DNA from: Pseudomonas paracarnis
GTDB lineage: Bacteria > Pseudomonadota > Gammaproteobacteria > Pseudomonadales > Pseudomonadaceae
Length of the DNA stretch: 64,000 nucleotides
Reading direction: 5' to 3'
Assembly (NCBI RefSeq): GCF_904063055.1
Contig: NZ_CAJFCN010000012.1
Coordinates: 62,001-126,000, forward strand
In this document: positions 15,819-24,866 of the stretch, in pieces
Layout: the number at the start of each line of letters is the position of its first letter
Position numbering within the stretch: the stretch's first letter is position 1
The notes under the pieces: generated by a model
Told to the model about the DNA's origin: nothing
The model's input: the letters and a program-made list of their open reading frames with translations, nothing else
Database searches by the model: none
Position numbers and translations under genes: made by a program

Positions 15819-16946
15819 ATGACCGATATCACCACGGATACCGACCTTTTTTCTCCCATGCATCTGGGGGCGCTGCAATTGGCTAACCGGATAGTCATGG
15901 CGCCCGTCACACGTAGCCGGATGGCCGACGACGGTGTGCCAAATGAAATGCACGCCACTTACTACGCTCAACGTGCCAGTGCCGGCTTGATCATTGCCGA
16001 AGCGACGAACATTTCTGCCCAAGGACGTGGCTATGCCATGACTCCGGGAATCTGGTCGCAAGAACAGGTGGCCGGCTGGAAAAAGGTCACCGACGCAGTG
16101 CACGCGGCGGGCGGCAAAATTGTCAGTCAGTTGTGGCACGTGGGGCGTTTTTCCAGTGTCGAGTTGCAACCCAACGGCGAAGCGCCGGTAGCGCCTTCGG
16201 CGATCAAGGCTGAAGGTAGCACCTACACCGAAAATGGCTTTGTCGAGGTGTCGACGCCTCGTGCGCTGCAAACCTCGGAGATCCCAGGGATCATCGAGCA
16301 ATACAAGCGGGCCGCCGAGAACGCCAAGCGAGCCGGTTTTGATGGCGTAGAAGTGCATTCGGCCAACAGCTATCTGCTCGATCAATTCCTGCGTGATTCC
16401 ACGAACAAACGCACCGATCAATACGGTGGCTCCATTGAGAACCGGGTGCGACTGACCTTGGAAGTCACCGAAGCCGTGGTTTCGATATGGGGTAACGACC
16501 GTGTCGGTATTCGCCTTTCACCGGTGACCCCTGATGCCGGTAATACGCCTCCTGACAGCAATGTCATGGCGACTTATGGCTACCTGATCCAGCAGCTCAA
16601 TCAATTGAACCTGGCGTACCTGCATTTTGTTGAAGGCGCCACGGCGACCTCCCGCACCGTGCCCGAAGGCGTGGACCTGGATGCACTGAGTGCCCAGTTT
16701 GAAGGGCCATTCATAGGCAATAACAACTATGACCTGGCGATGGCAATCGAACGCCGGGCGCAGGGCCGGATTGATGCGGTGGCATTTGGTCGCTTGTTCA
16801 TTTCCAACCCCGACCTCGTAGAGCGTCTGCGTCGCGGTATTGAGCTGACCATCGCTCCACGCGAGAGTTACTACGGCGGGGGTGCAAAAGGTTACATCGA
16901 TTGGCCAACCGCTGACGCCTCAATAGCAAGGTCCCGCGCTAGTTAA
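15819..16946 (+). CDS. nemA: Old Yellow Enzyme family reductase (N-ethylmaleimide reductase-like)
   Basis: 375 residues, a single-domain FMN ene-reductase that uses NAD(P)H to reduce activated C=C bonds in quinones, maleimides and nitro compounds. Visible: ANRIVMAPVTRSR at the N-terminus, QRASAGLIIAEATNIS, the FMN-contact QLWHVGR, the active-site pair in VEVHSANSYLLDQFL, NKRTDQYGGSIENR, and the C-terminal phosphate site DAVAFGRLFISNPDLVERL with YYGGGAKGYIDWP. It shares the operator of the NemR-like repressor and probably detoxifies electrophiles. Confidence 0.93.
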   Translation: MTDITTDTDLFSPMHLGALQLANRIVMAPVTRSRMADDGVPNEMHATYYAQRASAGLIIAEATNISAQGRGYAMTPGIWSQEQVAGWKKVTDAVHAAGGKIVSQLWHVGRFSSVELQPNGEAPVAPSAIKAEGSTYTENGFVEVSTPRALQTSEIPGIIEQYKRAAENAKRAGFDGVEVHSANSYLLDQFLRDSTNKRTDQYGGSIENRVRLTLEVTEAVVSIWGNDRVGIRLSPVTPDAGNTPPDSNVMATYGYLIQQLNQLNLAYLHFVEGATATSRTVPEGVDLDALSAQFEGPFIGNNNYDLAMAIERRAQGRIDAVAFGRLFISNPDLVERLRRGIELTIAPRESYYGGGAKGYIDWPTADASIARSRAS

Positions 16947-16990
16947 GGCGCTGGCGTCGCAATAGCATTCATTGCAAAAAGGTATTGAAC

Positions 16991-17734
16991 ATGAATTACC
17001 TGCAAAACAAGGTAGTCATCGTCACGGGCGCATCCTCAGGCATCGGCGCGGCAACCACCCGGGCGCTGGTAGCGCAAGGTGCGCGTGTGGTTGCCGCCGC
17101 CCTTGATGAAGAGGCGTTGGAGTCTTTCGTCGCTGACCTGCGCGAGGCCGCAAGTGAGGTGGTCGCGTTTACTACTGATGTGACTCAACCGGATCAAACC
17201 CAGGCACTTGCCAGGTTTGCCCGTGAAACATACGGCGCCATCGACATTCTGGTGAACAACGCTGGCCTGATGCTTTTTTCCCGTTGGGTTGATCTGGCCG
17301 TGCAGGATTGGGAAAAGATGATCGATGTGAACATCAAGGGTTACCTCAACATGACGGCTGCAGTATTGCCGTTCATGTTGGAACAGAAGTCCGGGCAGAT
17401 TCTCAATATGGACTCTGTTGCAGGGCATCAGGTAGGGCCGTCTGCGGGTGTCTACAGTGCGACCAAGTTTTTCGTCCAGGCCATGACCGAGTCCATGCGC
17501 AAAGAACTTGGCGTGCAGCACGGTATTCGCGTTAACACGATCAGCCCTGGCGTCATCAATACAGGGTGGGCGGACAAGGTCAGTGATCCGCAGGGGCGCA
17601 AGGCTGCCCAGGCGCTGAACCGGATTGCTATTGGGCCTGACGATGTCGCCCGTGCAGTGATTTACGCGCTCAACCAGCCGGAAAACGTCACCGTCAATGA
17701 CTTGATCATCTCGCCGACGCGCCAGGATTGGTAG
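16991..17734 (+). CDS. Short-chain dehydrogenase/reductase (SDR)
   Basis: 247 residues, classical SDR: cofactor motif TGASSGIG, NNAG (LVNNAGLML), catalytic Ser in MDSVAGHQVG and YSATK. The ATG at 16991 gives the usual MNYLQNKVVIVTG start; a TTG two codons upstream is unlikely. After the second beta strand it reads VVAAALDEEAL, without a basic NADP-binding residue, so NAD preference is possible. It follows nemA by 44 bases and is probably co-transcribed as part of an electrophile or aldehyde response. Substrate unknown. Confidence 0.88.
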   Translation: MNYLQNKVVIVTGASSGIGAATTRALVAQGARVVAAALDEEALESFVADLREAASEVVAFTTDVTQPDQTQALARFARETYGAIDILVNNAGLMLFSRWVDLAVQDWEKMIDVNIKGYLNMTAAVLPFMLEQKSGQILNMDSVAGHQVGPSAGVYSATKFFVQAMTESMRKELGVQHGIRVNTISPGVINTGWADKVSDPQGRKAAQALNRIAIGPDDVARAVIYALNQPENVTVNDLIISPTRQDW

Positions 17735-17826
17735 CGGGCGGCGGTCATTGACTCATTCAGCAAGCCCCCTCGGCTATGTCAGGCGAGCGGTGTGGCATCT
17801 CATCCCCCATGAAAGGAAAAACAAGC

Positions 17827-18213
17827 ATGTCGAAGAATATCAAGGCAGTACCTACCCACGCGTACGACGCTGTCATCGCCACAGCCAATCAGTACGTGGA
17901 AGGTCTGCGTACCGGTAATGCTCAAAGCGTTGCACAAGCCTTCCATCAAGACGCAGTGATGTATGGGTTCACCAATGGCGAGTTGCTCGGCGGCCCGATC
18001 AACAAGCTGTTTGATTTCGTTGCGAAGAACGGCGGCGCACCCCAAATCACCACTCGCCTTGACGTATTGGCAATTACGCCGAGCACCGCAGTAGTACGTG
18101 TCGATATGGAAAACGATGCGATTGGCGCCGATTACAACGACTACCTGACACTGATCAAAATTGAGGGTGTCTGGAAGGTGATTGCCAAGGTGTATCACCA
18201 GTTCGACGCGTAA
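17827..18213 (+). CDS. NTF2-like (SnoaL/lumazine-binding type) protein
   Basis: 128 residues from the ATG at 17827 (AAGGAAA upstream). The pattern is that of the NTF2-like fold: AYDAVIATANQYVEGLRTGN, AFHQDAVMYGF, a central helix (INKLFDFVAKNG), then the beta strands DVLAITPSTAVVRVDME and YLTLIKIEGVWKVIAKVYHQF. Such small proteins are often enzymes or ligand-binding partners next to SDR genes. No catalytic residues can be named. Same strand as nemA-SDR, 92 bases after the SDR. Confidence 0.8.
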   Translation: MSKNIKAVPTHAYDAVIATANQYVEGLRTGNAQSVAQAFHQDAVMYGFTNGELLGGPINKLFDFVAKNGGAPQITTRLDVLAITPSTAVVRVDMENDAIGADYNDYLTLIKIEGVWKVIAKVYHQFDA

Positions 18214-18221
18214 GCATCAAC

Positions 18222-18250
18222 CGATCCCGGCACCCCTGATGTCGGGATCG
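18222..18250 (+). terminator. Hairpin ending the nemR-nemA-SDR-NTF2 run
   Basis: 8-bp perfect stem CGATCCCG/CGGGATCG with a 13-base loop, 8 bases after the NTF2-like gene stop. No U-tract. Confidence 0.5.
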
Positions 18251-18278
18251 CCGGGCTGTCTATTCAAAGGGTCATACG

Positions 18279-18490
18279 ATGCCAATGGTTGAATTCTCCG
18301 CTGTTTTGAACGCCGTGCACAACGCGCCTGAAGCGTGATGAAGAAGTTTGGTGAGATCCAGCAATGGCACCCTGCGATTGTCAAAAGCAGCCTCGAAGAC
18401 GGCAAGTCCGATGGGGCTGTTGGGTGTCTGCTTGCTCAGTGTCGATGAGTCCAACGGTAGGCCCTTAAAAATAATGAACCCTGCCTGCGC
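18279..18490 (+). pseudogene. Remnant of an SRPBCC-fold (polyketide cyclase-like) gene
   Basis: Two frames must be joined to read it. From 18279: MPMVEFSAVLNAVHNAPEA, then stop (18336-18338). In a second frame overlapping that stop: KKFGEIQQWHPAIVKSSLED, then GKSDGAVG, then another shift back to the first frame for LLSVDESNGRPLK. The FG-x-x-x-x-WHPA-x-VKS-x-LE pattern is typical of the START/SRPBCC family, whose intact members are about 140-150 residues. At least two frameshifts and the loss of the C-terminal half make it dead. It was probably the last gene of the nemA-SDR-NTF2 cluster. Confidence 0.6.
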
Positions 18491-18526
18491 CTGTGCACCC
18501 AAAGTTACATAACCTGGAGGTGCATC

Positions 18527-18748
18527 ATGCAAACCACTTACTTCTGGATAGGCCTGGCAGTGATCCTCGTACTGCTTGATGCGTGGATCATCAACAGCAT
18601 CTGGCGCAGCGATAACGCCTCGGCGAGCAAGGCAGGCTGGAGTGCGGTAGTCGTGGTCCTGCCGTTCCTGGGCGCCGCGATATGGGCGATTGCCGGCCCA
18701 AGGGGTGTCACCAAGGGGCCGTCTTCTCCCGAGCACAGCAAGGGCTGA
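18527..18748 (+). CDS. Small membrane protein, PLDc_N-type
   Basis: 73 residues with two membrane helices (YFWIGLAVILVLLDAWIINS and AGWSAVVVVLPFLGAAIWAI) and the GP-R end of the phospholipase D N-terminal (PLDc_N) two-helix module, here alone with no catalytic domain. It ends in a Ser/Gly/Lys-rich tail. GGAGG precedes the ATG. The next gene, another membrane-anchored protein, starts 14 bases after its stop, so the two form an operon. Role unknown, probably envelope stress. Confidence 0.8.
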   Translation: MQTTYFWIGLAVILVLLDAWIINSIWRSDNASASKAGWSAVVVVLPFLGAAIWAIAGPRGVTKGPSSPEHSKG

Positions 18749-18762
18749 GTCCGGGCCGCGCT

Positions 18763-19281
18763 ATGAACAACCCAGGCCCCGACGACTTACAGAGCCGCAA
18801 CTACCCGGTACCGGAAGATATGGCCTTGCAGCGCAAGGTCTGGCGCTTTGAGCGGGTGGGTTGGTACGCGCTGCTGGTGCTGATGGGGCTGAGCCTGGCG
18901 GGCCTGTTTTCCAGCGGGCCGCTGAGCACTCGCGAAGTGCGCAGTGCCGATGGGCAGTTGCGCGTGGAGTACCAACGCTTTTTACGCAATGGCGCCTCCG
19001 ATGGGCTGGTGATTCATGTGCAAGGCAAGGCGCAACAACCCCTGGAGGTCGAGCTGAGCGGTGAGCTGCTGCGCGGTTTCAATATCGAGACGCTCCAGCC
19101 GCAGCCGCTCAAGGCCAGGGCTGCCGGGGAGGGTGTAAGCGTCTGGATGCTGAGTGACAGCGCTGGCCAGGCCGTGTTGTACCTGACCTTGCGCAGCGAC
19201 ACGATGGGCAGTGTGGATACCCAGGTGTCGCGACCAAAAACGGGCGCGTCCGTGCGCTTTTCTCAGTTCATCTACCCTTGA
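18763..19281 (+). CDS. Membrane-anchored protein of unknown function
   Basis: 172 residues. A cytoplasmic N-terminus (MNNPGPDDLQSRNYPVPEDM) with WRFERVGW is followed by one membrane helix (YALLVLMGLSLAGLFSSGPL) and a beta-rich periplasmic domain (VRSADGQLRVEYQRFLRNGA, LVIHVQG). I know similar small proteins next to PLDc_N and DUF421 genes in pseudomonads. No catalytic motif. The stop lies 15 bases from the convergent stop of the giant hybrid kinase. Confidence 0.75.
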   Translation: MNNPGPDDLQSRNYPVPEDMALQRKVWRFERVGWYALLVLMGLSLAGLFSSGPLSTREVRSADGQLRVEYQRFLRNGASDGLVIHVQGKAQQPLEVELSGELLRGFNIETLQPQPLKARAAGEGVSVWMLSDSAGQAVLYLTLRSDTMGSVDTQVSRPKTGASVRFSQFIYP

Positions 19282-19296
19282 ACGCCTGCTCCACTC

Positions 19297-22200
19297 CTAC
19301 CGGCGTGAGCGGCACAGTTTTTCGATCAAGGAGATCAACGAATCATGGCCCACGGGCTTGCTGACATGCGCATTAAAGCCTGATTCAGTCGCCTTTTTCT
19401 GGTCATTGCCTGCGCCGTAGCCGGTCAATGCAATGGCGGGAGCCTGTCGAAGGTGGCCTACTTTACGCAGCTTCTGCATCAGCTCATGGCCATTCATTTT
19501 AGGCATGCCGATGTCCGAAATAATCACGTCGTACTGGGCATCCCGGGCTGTTTCAAGTGCGCTTAACGGGTCGCTGAAGGCGCTCACTTGGGCGCCTTCC
19601 ATTTCCAGCAGCATGTTCAGCACCTCAAGGACTTCGGCTGAATCATCGACCAGTAACACCTTGAGGCCATTGAGGCGCTGATCTTCGTTCTGGGTAGCGC
19701 CGCTATCCAGCAGATGATCCTGCTGTTCGCACAGCGGCAACCAGATCGAAAAGGTGCAACCGAAGCCCAACCCTCGCGAATGCACGCTCACCGAACCACC
19801 ATGGGCCTCCACCAGCTGCCGCACCAACGACAAGCCAATGCCCAGGCCTTCACGCTGGTGAGTCTGGTGCTGGTTTTCCGCTTGCCCGAACAGGTCGAAG
19901 ATTTCTTCCAGGCTTTCTTGGGCCAGGCCCGCGCCGCTGTCGATGACGTCCAGTTGCGCGCGCCCGTCCGAGCGGCTGACCACCAACTGCACCTGGCCGT
20001 CTTCGGGGGTGAATTTCAGGGCGTTGTTGACCAGGTTCCAGATCACTTGCTCGATGCGCGTGGGGTCTACGTCAACGATCAACGGGCCCGGCACCGAAGG
20101 TGTCTGAAGGCTGACCTGGCGACGATGACCGTCGGCAAGGACCACGCTGTGAATGTCCTTGAGGGTGCGAATCAGGTCGATCGGTTGCTTTTTCAGCTTC
20201 AGTTTGCCCGTGCGAACCCGGGCGACGTCCAGCAGGTCGTCAATGATCCGCGCCTGGCTGGACACCGCTTCGCAGATGGTATTGACCGCCTTGATGGCCG
20301 GGCCCGCAACCTTGGTGGCGGGCAAGCGCCGCAACAGTTCGGCGTTCAGCTGGATCAGGTTCAACGGGTGCTTGAGTTCGTGGGACATCACCGCGAAGAA
20401 CTCATCCTTGAGGTGGCTGTTGGTCTGGGTTTCCTTCAAACGCTGACTCTGTTCATCCTGGGTGCGCTTGTGGCCGGTGAGGTCGCGGGCAATCTTGACG
20501 TAGCCGCGCAAACTGCTGCTCTTGAGCTGGGTGACCTCGCCGCTGCAATAGAAGCGGCTGCCGTCCTTGCGCACATGCCAGCGTTCATCTTCGCCACGCC
20601 CATGTTCGCGGGCGGTGCGCAGTTCTTTCTCCGGCACGCCAGCGGTGCGGTCTTCCGGGGAGAAAATCAGATCGTAGTAAGCGCCCAGCACCTCGTCCTT
20701 GGTGTAGCCGAAGATCAGTTCGGCACCGGTGTTCCAGTCGGTGATGGCGCCGTGGTCATCGAGGATGATGATGGCAAAGTCGTGGGTGCTCTCGGCAACC
20801 AGGCGCATGCGCTCCTCGCCCAGGCGCAGTTCCTCTTCGGCCTGACGCCGCTTGGTGATATCAATGAAGGTCAGCACGGTGCCATCAATGTGATCTTCGC
20901 TGGAGCGGTAGGGCAGCAACCGCGCAATGTACCAGCGGTCGTCGTTGCTGCTGATTTCCCGCTCGATCATGCTCAGGGACTCAAACACGGTGGCGGCGTC
21001 TTCGGTCATTTGCGGGTAATCGAGGCGGTGGGTGATGTCCAGCAACGAGCGCCCGGTGTCTACCGGCAGCATGCTGAAAATATCCGTGGCCCGTGGCGTG
21101 AACCAGCGAATGCGCATGTTGCGGTCGACGAAGACCGTGGCGATGTCGGTGGACGCGATCAGGTTGGTCAGGTAATCGTTGACCTTGTCCGTCTCTTCCA
21201 CCTTGGTCTTGAGCTCGAAATTGACGGTCAGCAATTCTTCGTTGATCGACTGCAACTCTTCCTTGCTGGTTTCCAACTCCTCGGTGGCCGAGCGCAGTTC
21301 TTCGTTGACCGCCTGCATTTCTTCGTTGGAGGCCTTGAGTTCCTCGCTGGAGACTTCCGCCTGTTCGATGGTGTCCTGCAGGTGCAACTTGGTGCGTTGC
21401 AGCTCGCGCTCCAGGTTGCTCATGATCGCGTTTTCGGCCTGGGTGACGGTGTCGATGTCGGGCAGCAACGGGTCGACGGCGGTTTCCTGGAAGATCACCA
21501 GCACGTAGTCGTTTTCGGTCGCTTCATCGCGGTAGGGGCGGGCGCTGATGTCCACCAGGAAGGGGCCTTGCTCGCGTTGGATGCGGATCTTGCGCGAAGA
21601 CACCGGGCTATTCGATTGCTGGACCTGAAACAAGGTGGTGCGGATATCGAGGCGTAAATCGGGATGCACCAACGTCAGCAGGTTGTGCGTCACCTCGCCG
21701 GCCACGTAGCGCAGGAATCGACCTGCGCCTTCGCTCATGTGCAGGATATCGGCCTGCATATTCACGATAACGCTGGGCGGCGCGGCTTTTTCCAGGGCGC
21801 GCAGATGGATGTCTGCGAACGAGACCTTGCTGGGCGCCTTGGTTTCAATCGCCAGCGTCGTGGCGCTCGGGCGCAGATAGCCGCCTCGCGGCATGGTCGG
21901 GGCGCGGCGCACGGCGGACGAGCCGGCACGCACCCTGAAAATGCGGTTGCGCTTGTCCACCGGTACAAACAGGTCCAGGCAGCCGTCGGCCGACTCCGAG
22001 GAGCCGAGGAACAGGTAGCCACCGGGACGCAACGCGAAGTGGAACATTTGCAGGATGTCGCGTTGCACTTCGCGGTCCAGGTAGATCAACAGGTTGCGGC
22101 ACACGATCAGGTCGATCTGCGAGAACGGTGGGTCGGCCAACAGGCTGTGTTTGGCGAACAGCACCTTTTCGCGAATTTCCTTGCGCACCCGGTAGTGCTG

Positions 22201-23442
22201 GTTCTTCTCCTTGGCAAAGTACTGGCGCAGCCGTTGAGGTGGTACGTCGGTGATGATCGCTTCGGGGTACACGCCGTTGCGGCCATGGGTAATGGCCCGC
22301 TCATCAATATCGGTGGCAAACACCTGCATCTTTGCACCGCTGGCGTCCAGCGCCAGTTGCTCGGCCACCAGCATCGCCAGGCTGTAGGCCTCTTCGCCGG
22401 TGGAGCAACCCGCCGACCAGATGCGCACCTCCTCACGGTGCGGCACGCTGTCTTCCAGTGACTTCACCAGGTTGGGGATCACGTCCCGCTCAAGGGCTTC
22501 GAAGGCCTCGCGGTCGCGGAAGAAGTTGGTCACGCCAATCAGCATGTCGCCCAGCAACGCCTTGGTTTCGTCCGGGTTGGCCTGGAGGAAGTTGTAATAG
22601 GTGGCCAGGTCGGGTTGAGCCGTGACCTGCAAGCGCCGCTCGATACGACGCAACACCGTGGCGCGTTTGTAATGCTTGAAGTCATGCCCGGTACTGGCGC
22701 GCAACTGGATCAGAATATCCAGCAACAGCTGCTCGGCCACGGCGGCATCGCGTTCGGAGCTGGGTGGGATGGTCTTGATCTCAGGATCGTTGGCGGTGGG
22801 CAGCACAATCGACTGGGCATTGCGCCACAGTTCCAGCAGCTTCTGCGGCATTTCCACCACCGGCAGCACCAGGTCGACCATCTGGGTTTCGATGGCCGCC
22901 AGCGGCATGCCATCGTACTCGGCGTCTTCCGGTGCTTGTACCAGGGTGATGCCGCCTTGCTCTTTGATCCGCGACAGCCCCACCGCGCCGTCTGAGCCGG
23001 TACCAGACAGGATCAGGCAAAACGCGCGTTCTTTATGGGTGTCTGCCAGGTCGCGAAAAAACAGGTCGATGGCAATGTGCGATCCACCTTCGCGCACGGC
23101 AGGCGAGACCGCCAGGTAACCATCGTTCATCTTCAAGAGCTGCGCCGGGGAGATGACGTACACGTGATTCTTTTCGATGGGCGTGGCGTCATTGACCTGC
23201 GACACCGGCATGCGGGTCGTTTCCTGGATGATCTTGTCTGCCACGCTTTGATGGTCGGGCGAAAGATGCAGGACCACCACGAAGGCCATGCCGCAGTCTT
23301 TGGGCATGTGCTCGAAGAACGCTTTCACGGCTTGCAGCCCGCCCGCCGAGGCACCGATACCCACCACCGGGAAATTCAAGTTACTGGGGGTCAGATCTTT
23401 GCGTTGCGGAACGTTGGGGGACCGCGGGGGGGCAGACTTCAT
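19297..23442 (-). CDS. CheB-CheR-PAS hybrid histidine kinase with C-terminal receiver
   Basis: 1381 residues from the ATG at 23442. Domain order: CheB methylesterase (about 25-210; GIGASAGG with Ser32, VVVLHLSPDH, SGTGSDGAVGL), CheR methyltransferase (about 240-490; SAGCSTGEEAYSLAML, LIVCRNLLIYLD), a long coiled coil rich in Glu/Leu (SSEELKASNEEMQAVNEELR), two PAS domains, a HisKA domain (SHELKHPLNLIQ), an HATPase (NLVNNALKF, GLGIGLSLV) and a receiver (VDDSAEV, IISDIGMPKMNG, SKPVG). No chemoreceptor or CheA is nearby, so the CheB/CheR halves probably act inside the protein or on other sensors. It sits in a stress-gene island. Confidence 0.92.
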   Translation of the reverse strand: MKSAPPRSPNVPQRKDLTPSNLNFPVVGIGASAGGLQAVKAFFEHMPKDCGMAFVVVLHLSPDHQSVADKIIQETTRMPVSQVNDATPIEKNHVYVISPAQLLKMNDGYLAVSPAVREGGSHIAIDLFFRDLADTHKERAFCLILSGTGSDGAVGLSRIKEQGGITLVQAPEDAEYDGMPLAAIETQMVDLVLPVVEMPQKLLELWRNAQSIVLPTANDPEIKTIPPSSERDAAVAEQLLLDILIQLRASTGHDFKHYKRATVLRRIERRLQVTAQPDLATYYNFLQANPDETKALLGDMLIGVTNFFRDREAFEALERDVIPNLVKSLEDSVPHREEVRIWSAGCSTGEEAYSLAMLVAEQLALDASGAKMQVFATDIDERAITHGRNGVYPEAIITDVPPQRLRQYFAKEKNQHYRVRKEIREKVLFAKHSLLADPPFSQIDLIVCRNLLIYLDREVQRDILQMFHFALRPGGYLFLGSSESADGCLDLFVPVDKRNRIFRVRAGSSAVRRAPTMPRGGYLRPSATTLAIETKAPSKVSFADIHLRALEKAAPPSVIVNMQADILHMSEGAGRFLRYVAGEVTHNLLTLVHPDLRLDIRTTLFQVQQSNSPVSSRKIRIQREQGPFLVDISARPYRDEATENDYVLVIFQETAVDPLLPDIDTVTQAENAIMSNLERELQRTKLHLQDTIEQAEVSSEELKASNEEMQAVNEELRSATEELETSKEELQSINEELLTVNFELKTKVEETDKVNDYLTNLIASTDIATVFVDRNMRIRWFTPRATDIFSMLPVDTGRSLLDITHRLDYPQMTEDAATVFESLSMIEREISSNDDRWYIARLLPYRSSEDHIDGTVLTFIDITKRRQAEEELRLGEERMRLVAESTHDFAIIILDDHGAITDWNTGAELIFGYTKDEVLGAYYDLIFSPEDRTAGVPEKELRTAREHGRGEDERWHVRKDGSRFYCSGEVTQLKSSSLRGYVKIARDLTGHKRTQDEQSQRLKETQTNSHLKDEFFAVMSHELKHPLNLIQLNAELLRRLPATKVAGPAIKAVNTICEAVSSQARIIDDLLDVARVRTGKLKLKKQPIDLIRTLKDIHSVVLADGHRRQVSLQTPSVPGPLIVDVDPTRIEQVIWNLVNNALKFTPEDGQVQLVVSRSDGRAQLDVIDSGAGLAQESLEEIFDLFGQAENQHQTHQREGLGIGLSLVRQLVEAHGGSVSVHSRGLGFGCTFSIWLPLCEQQDHLLDSGATQNEDQRLNGLKVLLVDDSAEVLEVLNMLLEMEGAQVSAFSDPLSALETARDAQYDVIISDIGMPKMNGHELMQKLRKVGHLRQAPAIALTGYGAGNDQKKATESGFNAHVSKPVGHDSLISLIEKLCRSRR

Positions 23443-23694
23443 AAATACCAACCTTGGATAACGGCGCACAGGAAGACGGGTGTAGGGGGAAGAATTTGAA
23501 CAACGTGGGCGAGGGCTGAACCGACAGTGAAATATAGCTGAAAACCTGCTGCCAACAAAAAAAGCCTTGAAGCCACCCGGTCATTCGACGGACCACTTAC
23601 TGCCGGTTGAGGCGCGCAACCTGCGGAAGGTTTAATCAAACTGACGAGTGGCCATCGCGGTTGCACGGTTATCCGATTTTCTGAAAATCCGTCT

Positions 23695-23723
23695 GAACTT
23701 CGCTTCCTGGCGAACCCTCGCAA
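23695..23723 (+). promoter_or_regulatory. Possible AlgU (sigma-22/E) promoter of the SDR gene
   Basis: GAACTT (23695-23700), a 17-base gap and TCGCAA (23718-23723), close to the GAACTT-N16/17-TCtgA pattern of AlgU promoters. It is 27 bases before the start of the stress-type SDR gene. Recognised by eye only. Confidence 0.4.
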
Positions 23724-23750
23724 AGAGAAACCCACCCAGGAGACGTTCTG

Positions 23751-24608
23751 ATGAACAGCTATCCAAAACCACCCTTCAACGCCCAGCAACAGCCCGTACC
23801 CGGTGAGCAGCGCAAGATGGACCCGATGCCCGATTGCGGTGAGCAGTCGTACCAAGGCTCGGGCCGGCTCGCCAATAAAATCGCCTTGGTCACCGGGGCC
23901 GACAGCGGCATCGGACGGGCCGTGGCCATTGCCTTCGCACGTGAAGGCGCGGACGTGGCGGTGTCGTATCTGGATGAACATGAAGACGCCAAGGAGACCG
24001 CACGCTGGGTCGAGGCGGCGGGTCGTCAATGCCTGTTACTGCCCGGCGACCTGGGCGATGCGGCGCAGTGCACGGCCATCGTCAACGACACCGTGGAGAA
24101 GTTCGGCCGCATCGATGTGCTGGTCAACAACGCAGCGTTCCAGATGACCTATCAATCGCTGGAAGACATCCCCGACGAGGACTGGGTGAAAACCTTCAAC
24201 GTCAACATCACCGCGATGTTTCGCATCTGCAAGGCCGCGCTGCCGCATATGGCCGAAGGCAGTTCGATCATCAACACCAGCTCGGTCAACTCCGATATGC
24301 CCAACCCCAGCCTGTTGCCCTATGCGGCCACCAAGGGCGCGATTGCCAACTTCACCGCCGGCCTGGCGCAGATGCTCGGCGAGCGGGGGATTCGCGTCAA
24401 CAGCGTGGCACCCGGGCCTATCTGGACGCCGTTGATCGTCTCGACGATGACGCCGGACATGGTGAAAAACTTTGGCGGCAACACCCCATTGGGACGCCCA
24501 GGCCAGCCAGTGGAAGTGGCGCCGATCTATGTGCTGCTGGCGTCGGATGAAGGCAGCTACATCTCCGGCGAACGCTACGGCGTGACGGGTGGCAAGCCGA
24601 TACTTTGA
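23751..24608 (+). CDS. Stress-type SDR oxidoreductase (YhdF/Gsp39-like)
   Basis: 285 residues. A 40-residue proline/glutamine-rich N-terminal tail (YPKPPFNAQQQPVPGEQ) precedes the SDR core, as in the general stress SDRs YhdF and GSP39 of Bacillus and their proteobacterial relatives. Core motifs: TGADSGIGRAVAIAFAREGA, NNAAF, Ser in INTSSVNSD, YAATKGA, PGPIWTPL. AGGAG is 8 bases before the ATG. A small hydrophilic protein gene follows by 21 bases, so the two are probably co-transcribed. Substrate unknown. Confidence 0.88.
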   Translation: MNSYPKPPFNAQQQPVPGEQRKMDPMPDCGEQSYQGSGRLANKIALVTGADSGIGRAVAIAFAREGADVAVSYLDEHEDAKETARWVEAAGRQCLLLPGDLGDAAQCTAIVNDTVEKFGRIDVLVNNAAFQMTYQSLEDIPDEDWVKTFNVNITAMFRICKAALPHMAEGSSIINTSSVNSDMPNPSLLPYAATKGAIANFTAGLAQMLGERGIRVNSVAPGPIWTPLIVSTMTPDMVKNFGGNTPLGRPGQPVEVAPIYVLLASDEGSYISGERYGVTGGKPIL

Positions 24609-24629
24609 TCAGTGATTGAGGAGGGCGGT

Positions 24630-24800
24630 ATGAGCGAAGCCTCGAAGCACCACGAGCCGAATCCTTCTGAGCGCAAGGTGCGCCCGCCGGCGGCTAAGCG
24701 AAACGATAAATCGCGGGCACCGCCAGGCGGACAACAGGCAAAGGAGCAAGGCGGTGTTGCTCCGGGAGGGCCTTCGACAGACCCTGAGTCAGGGGCGTGA
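24630..24800 (+). CDS. Small hydrophilic disordered protein
   Basis: 56 residues, lacking hydrophobic segments: MSEASKHHEPNPSERKVRPP, then Lys/Arg and Gly/Pro/Gln-rich sequence ending GGPSTDPESGA. It looks intrinsically disordered, as many desiccation or stress proteins are. A strong GAGGAGG lies just upstream of the ATG. Co-transcribed with the stress SDR. Confidence 0.65.
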   Translation: MSEASKHHEPNPSERKVRPPAAKRNDKSRAPPGGQQAKEQGGVAPGGPSTDPESGA

Positions 24801-24819
24801 ACGCGAGGGGATATACACT

Positions 24820-24850
24820 CGGCCTGACATCCTGATGGGTTGTCAGGCCG
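24820..24850. terminator. Bidirectional terminator between convergent genes
   Basis: Perfect 10-bp stem CGGCCTGACA/TGTCAGGCCG with an 11-base loop, located between the stop codons of the small plus-strand gene and the minus-strand gene at 24867. Confidence 0.75.
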
Positions 24851-24866
24851 CTATCGCAGGCTGACG

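Noticed and set aside
18272..18736. Minus-strand 154-residue frame
   Set aside because: It runs antisense through the PLDc_N gene and the broken SRPBCC gene; the plus-strand reading gives recognisable motifs, the minus-strand reading does not.
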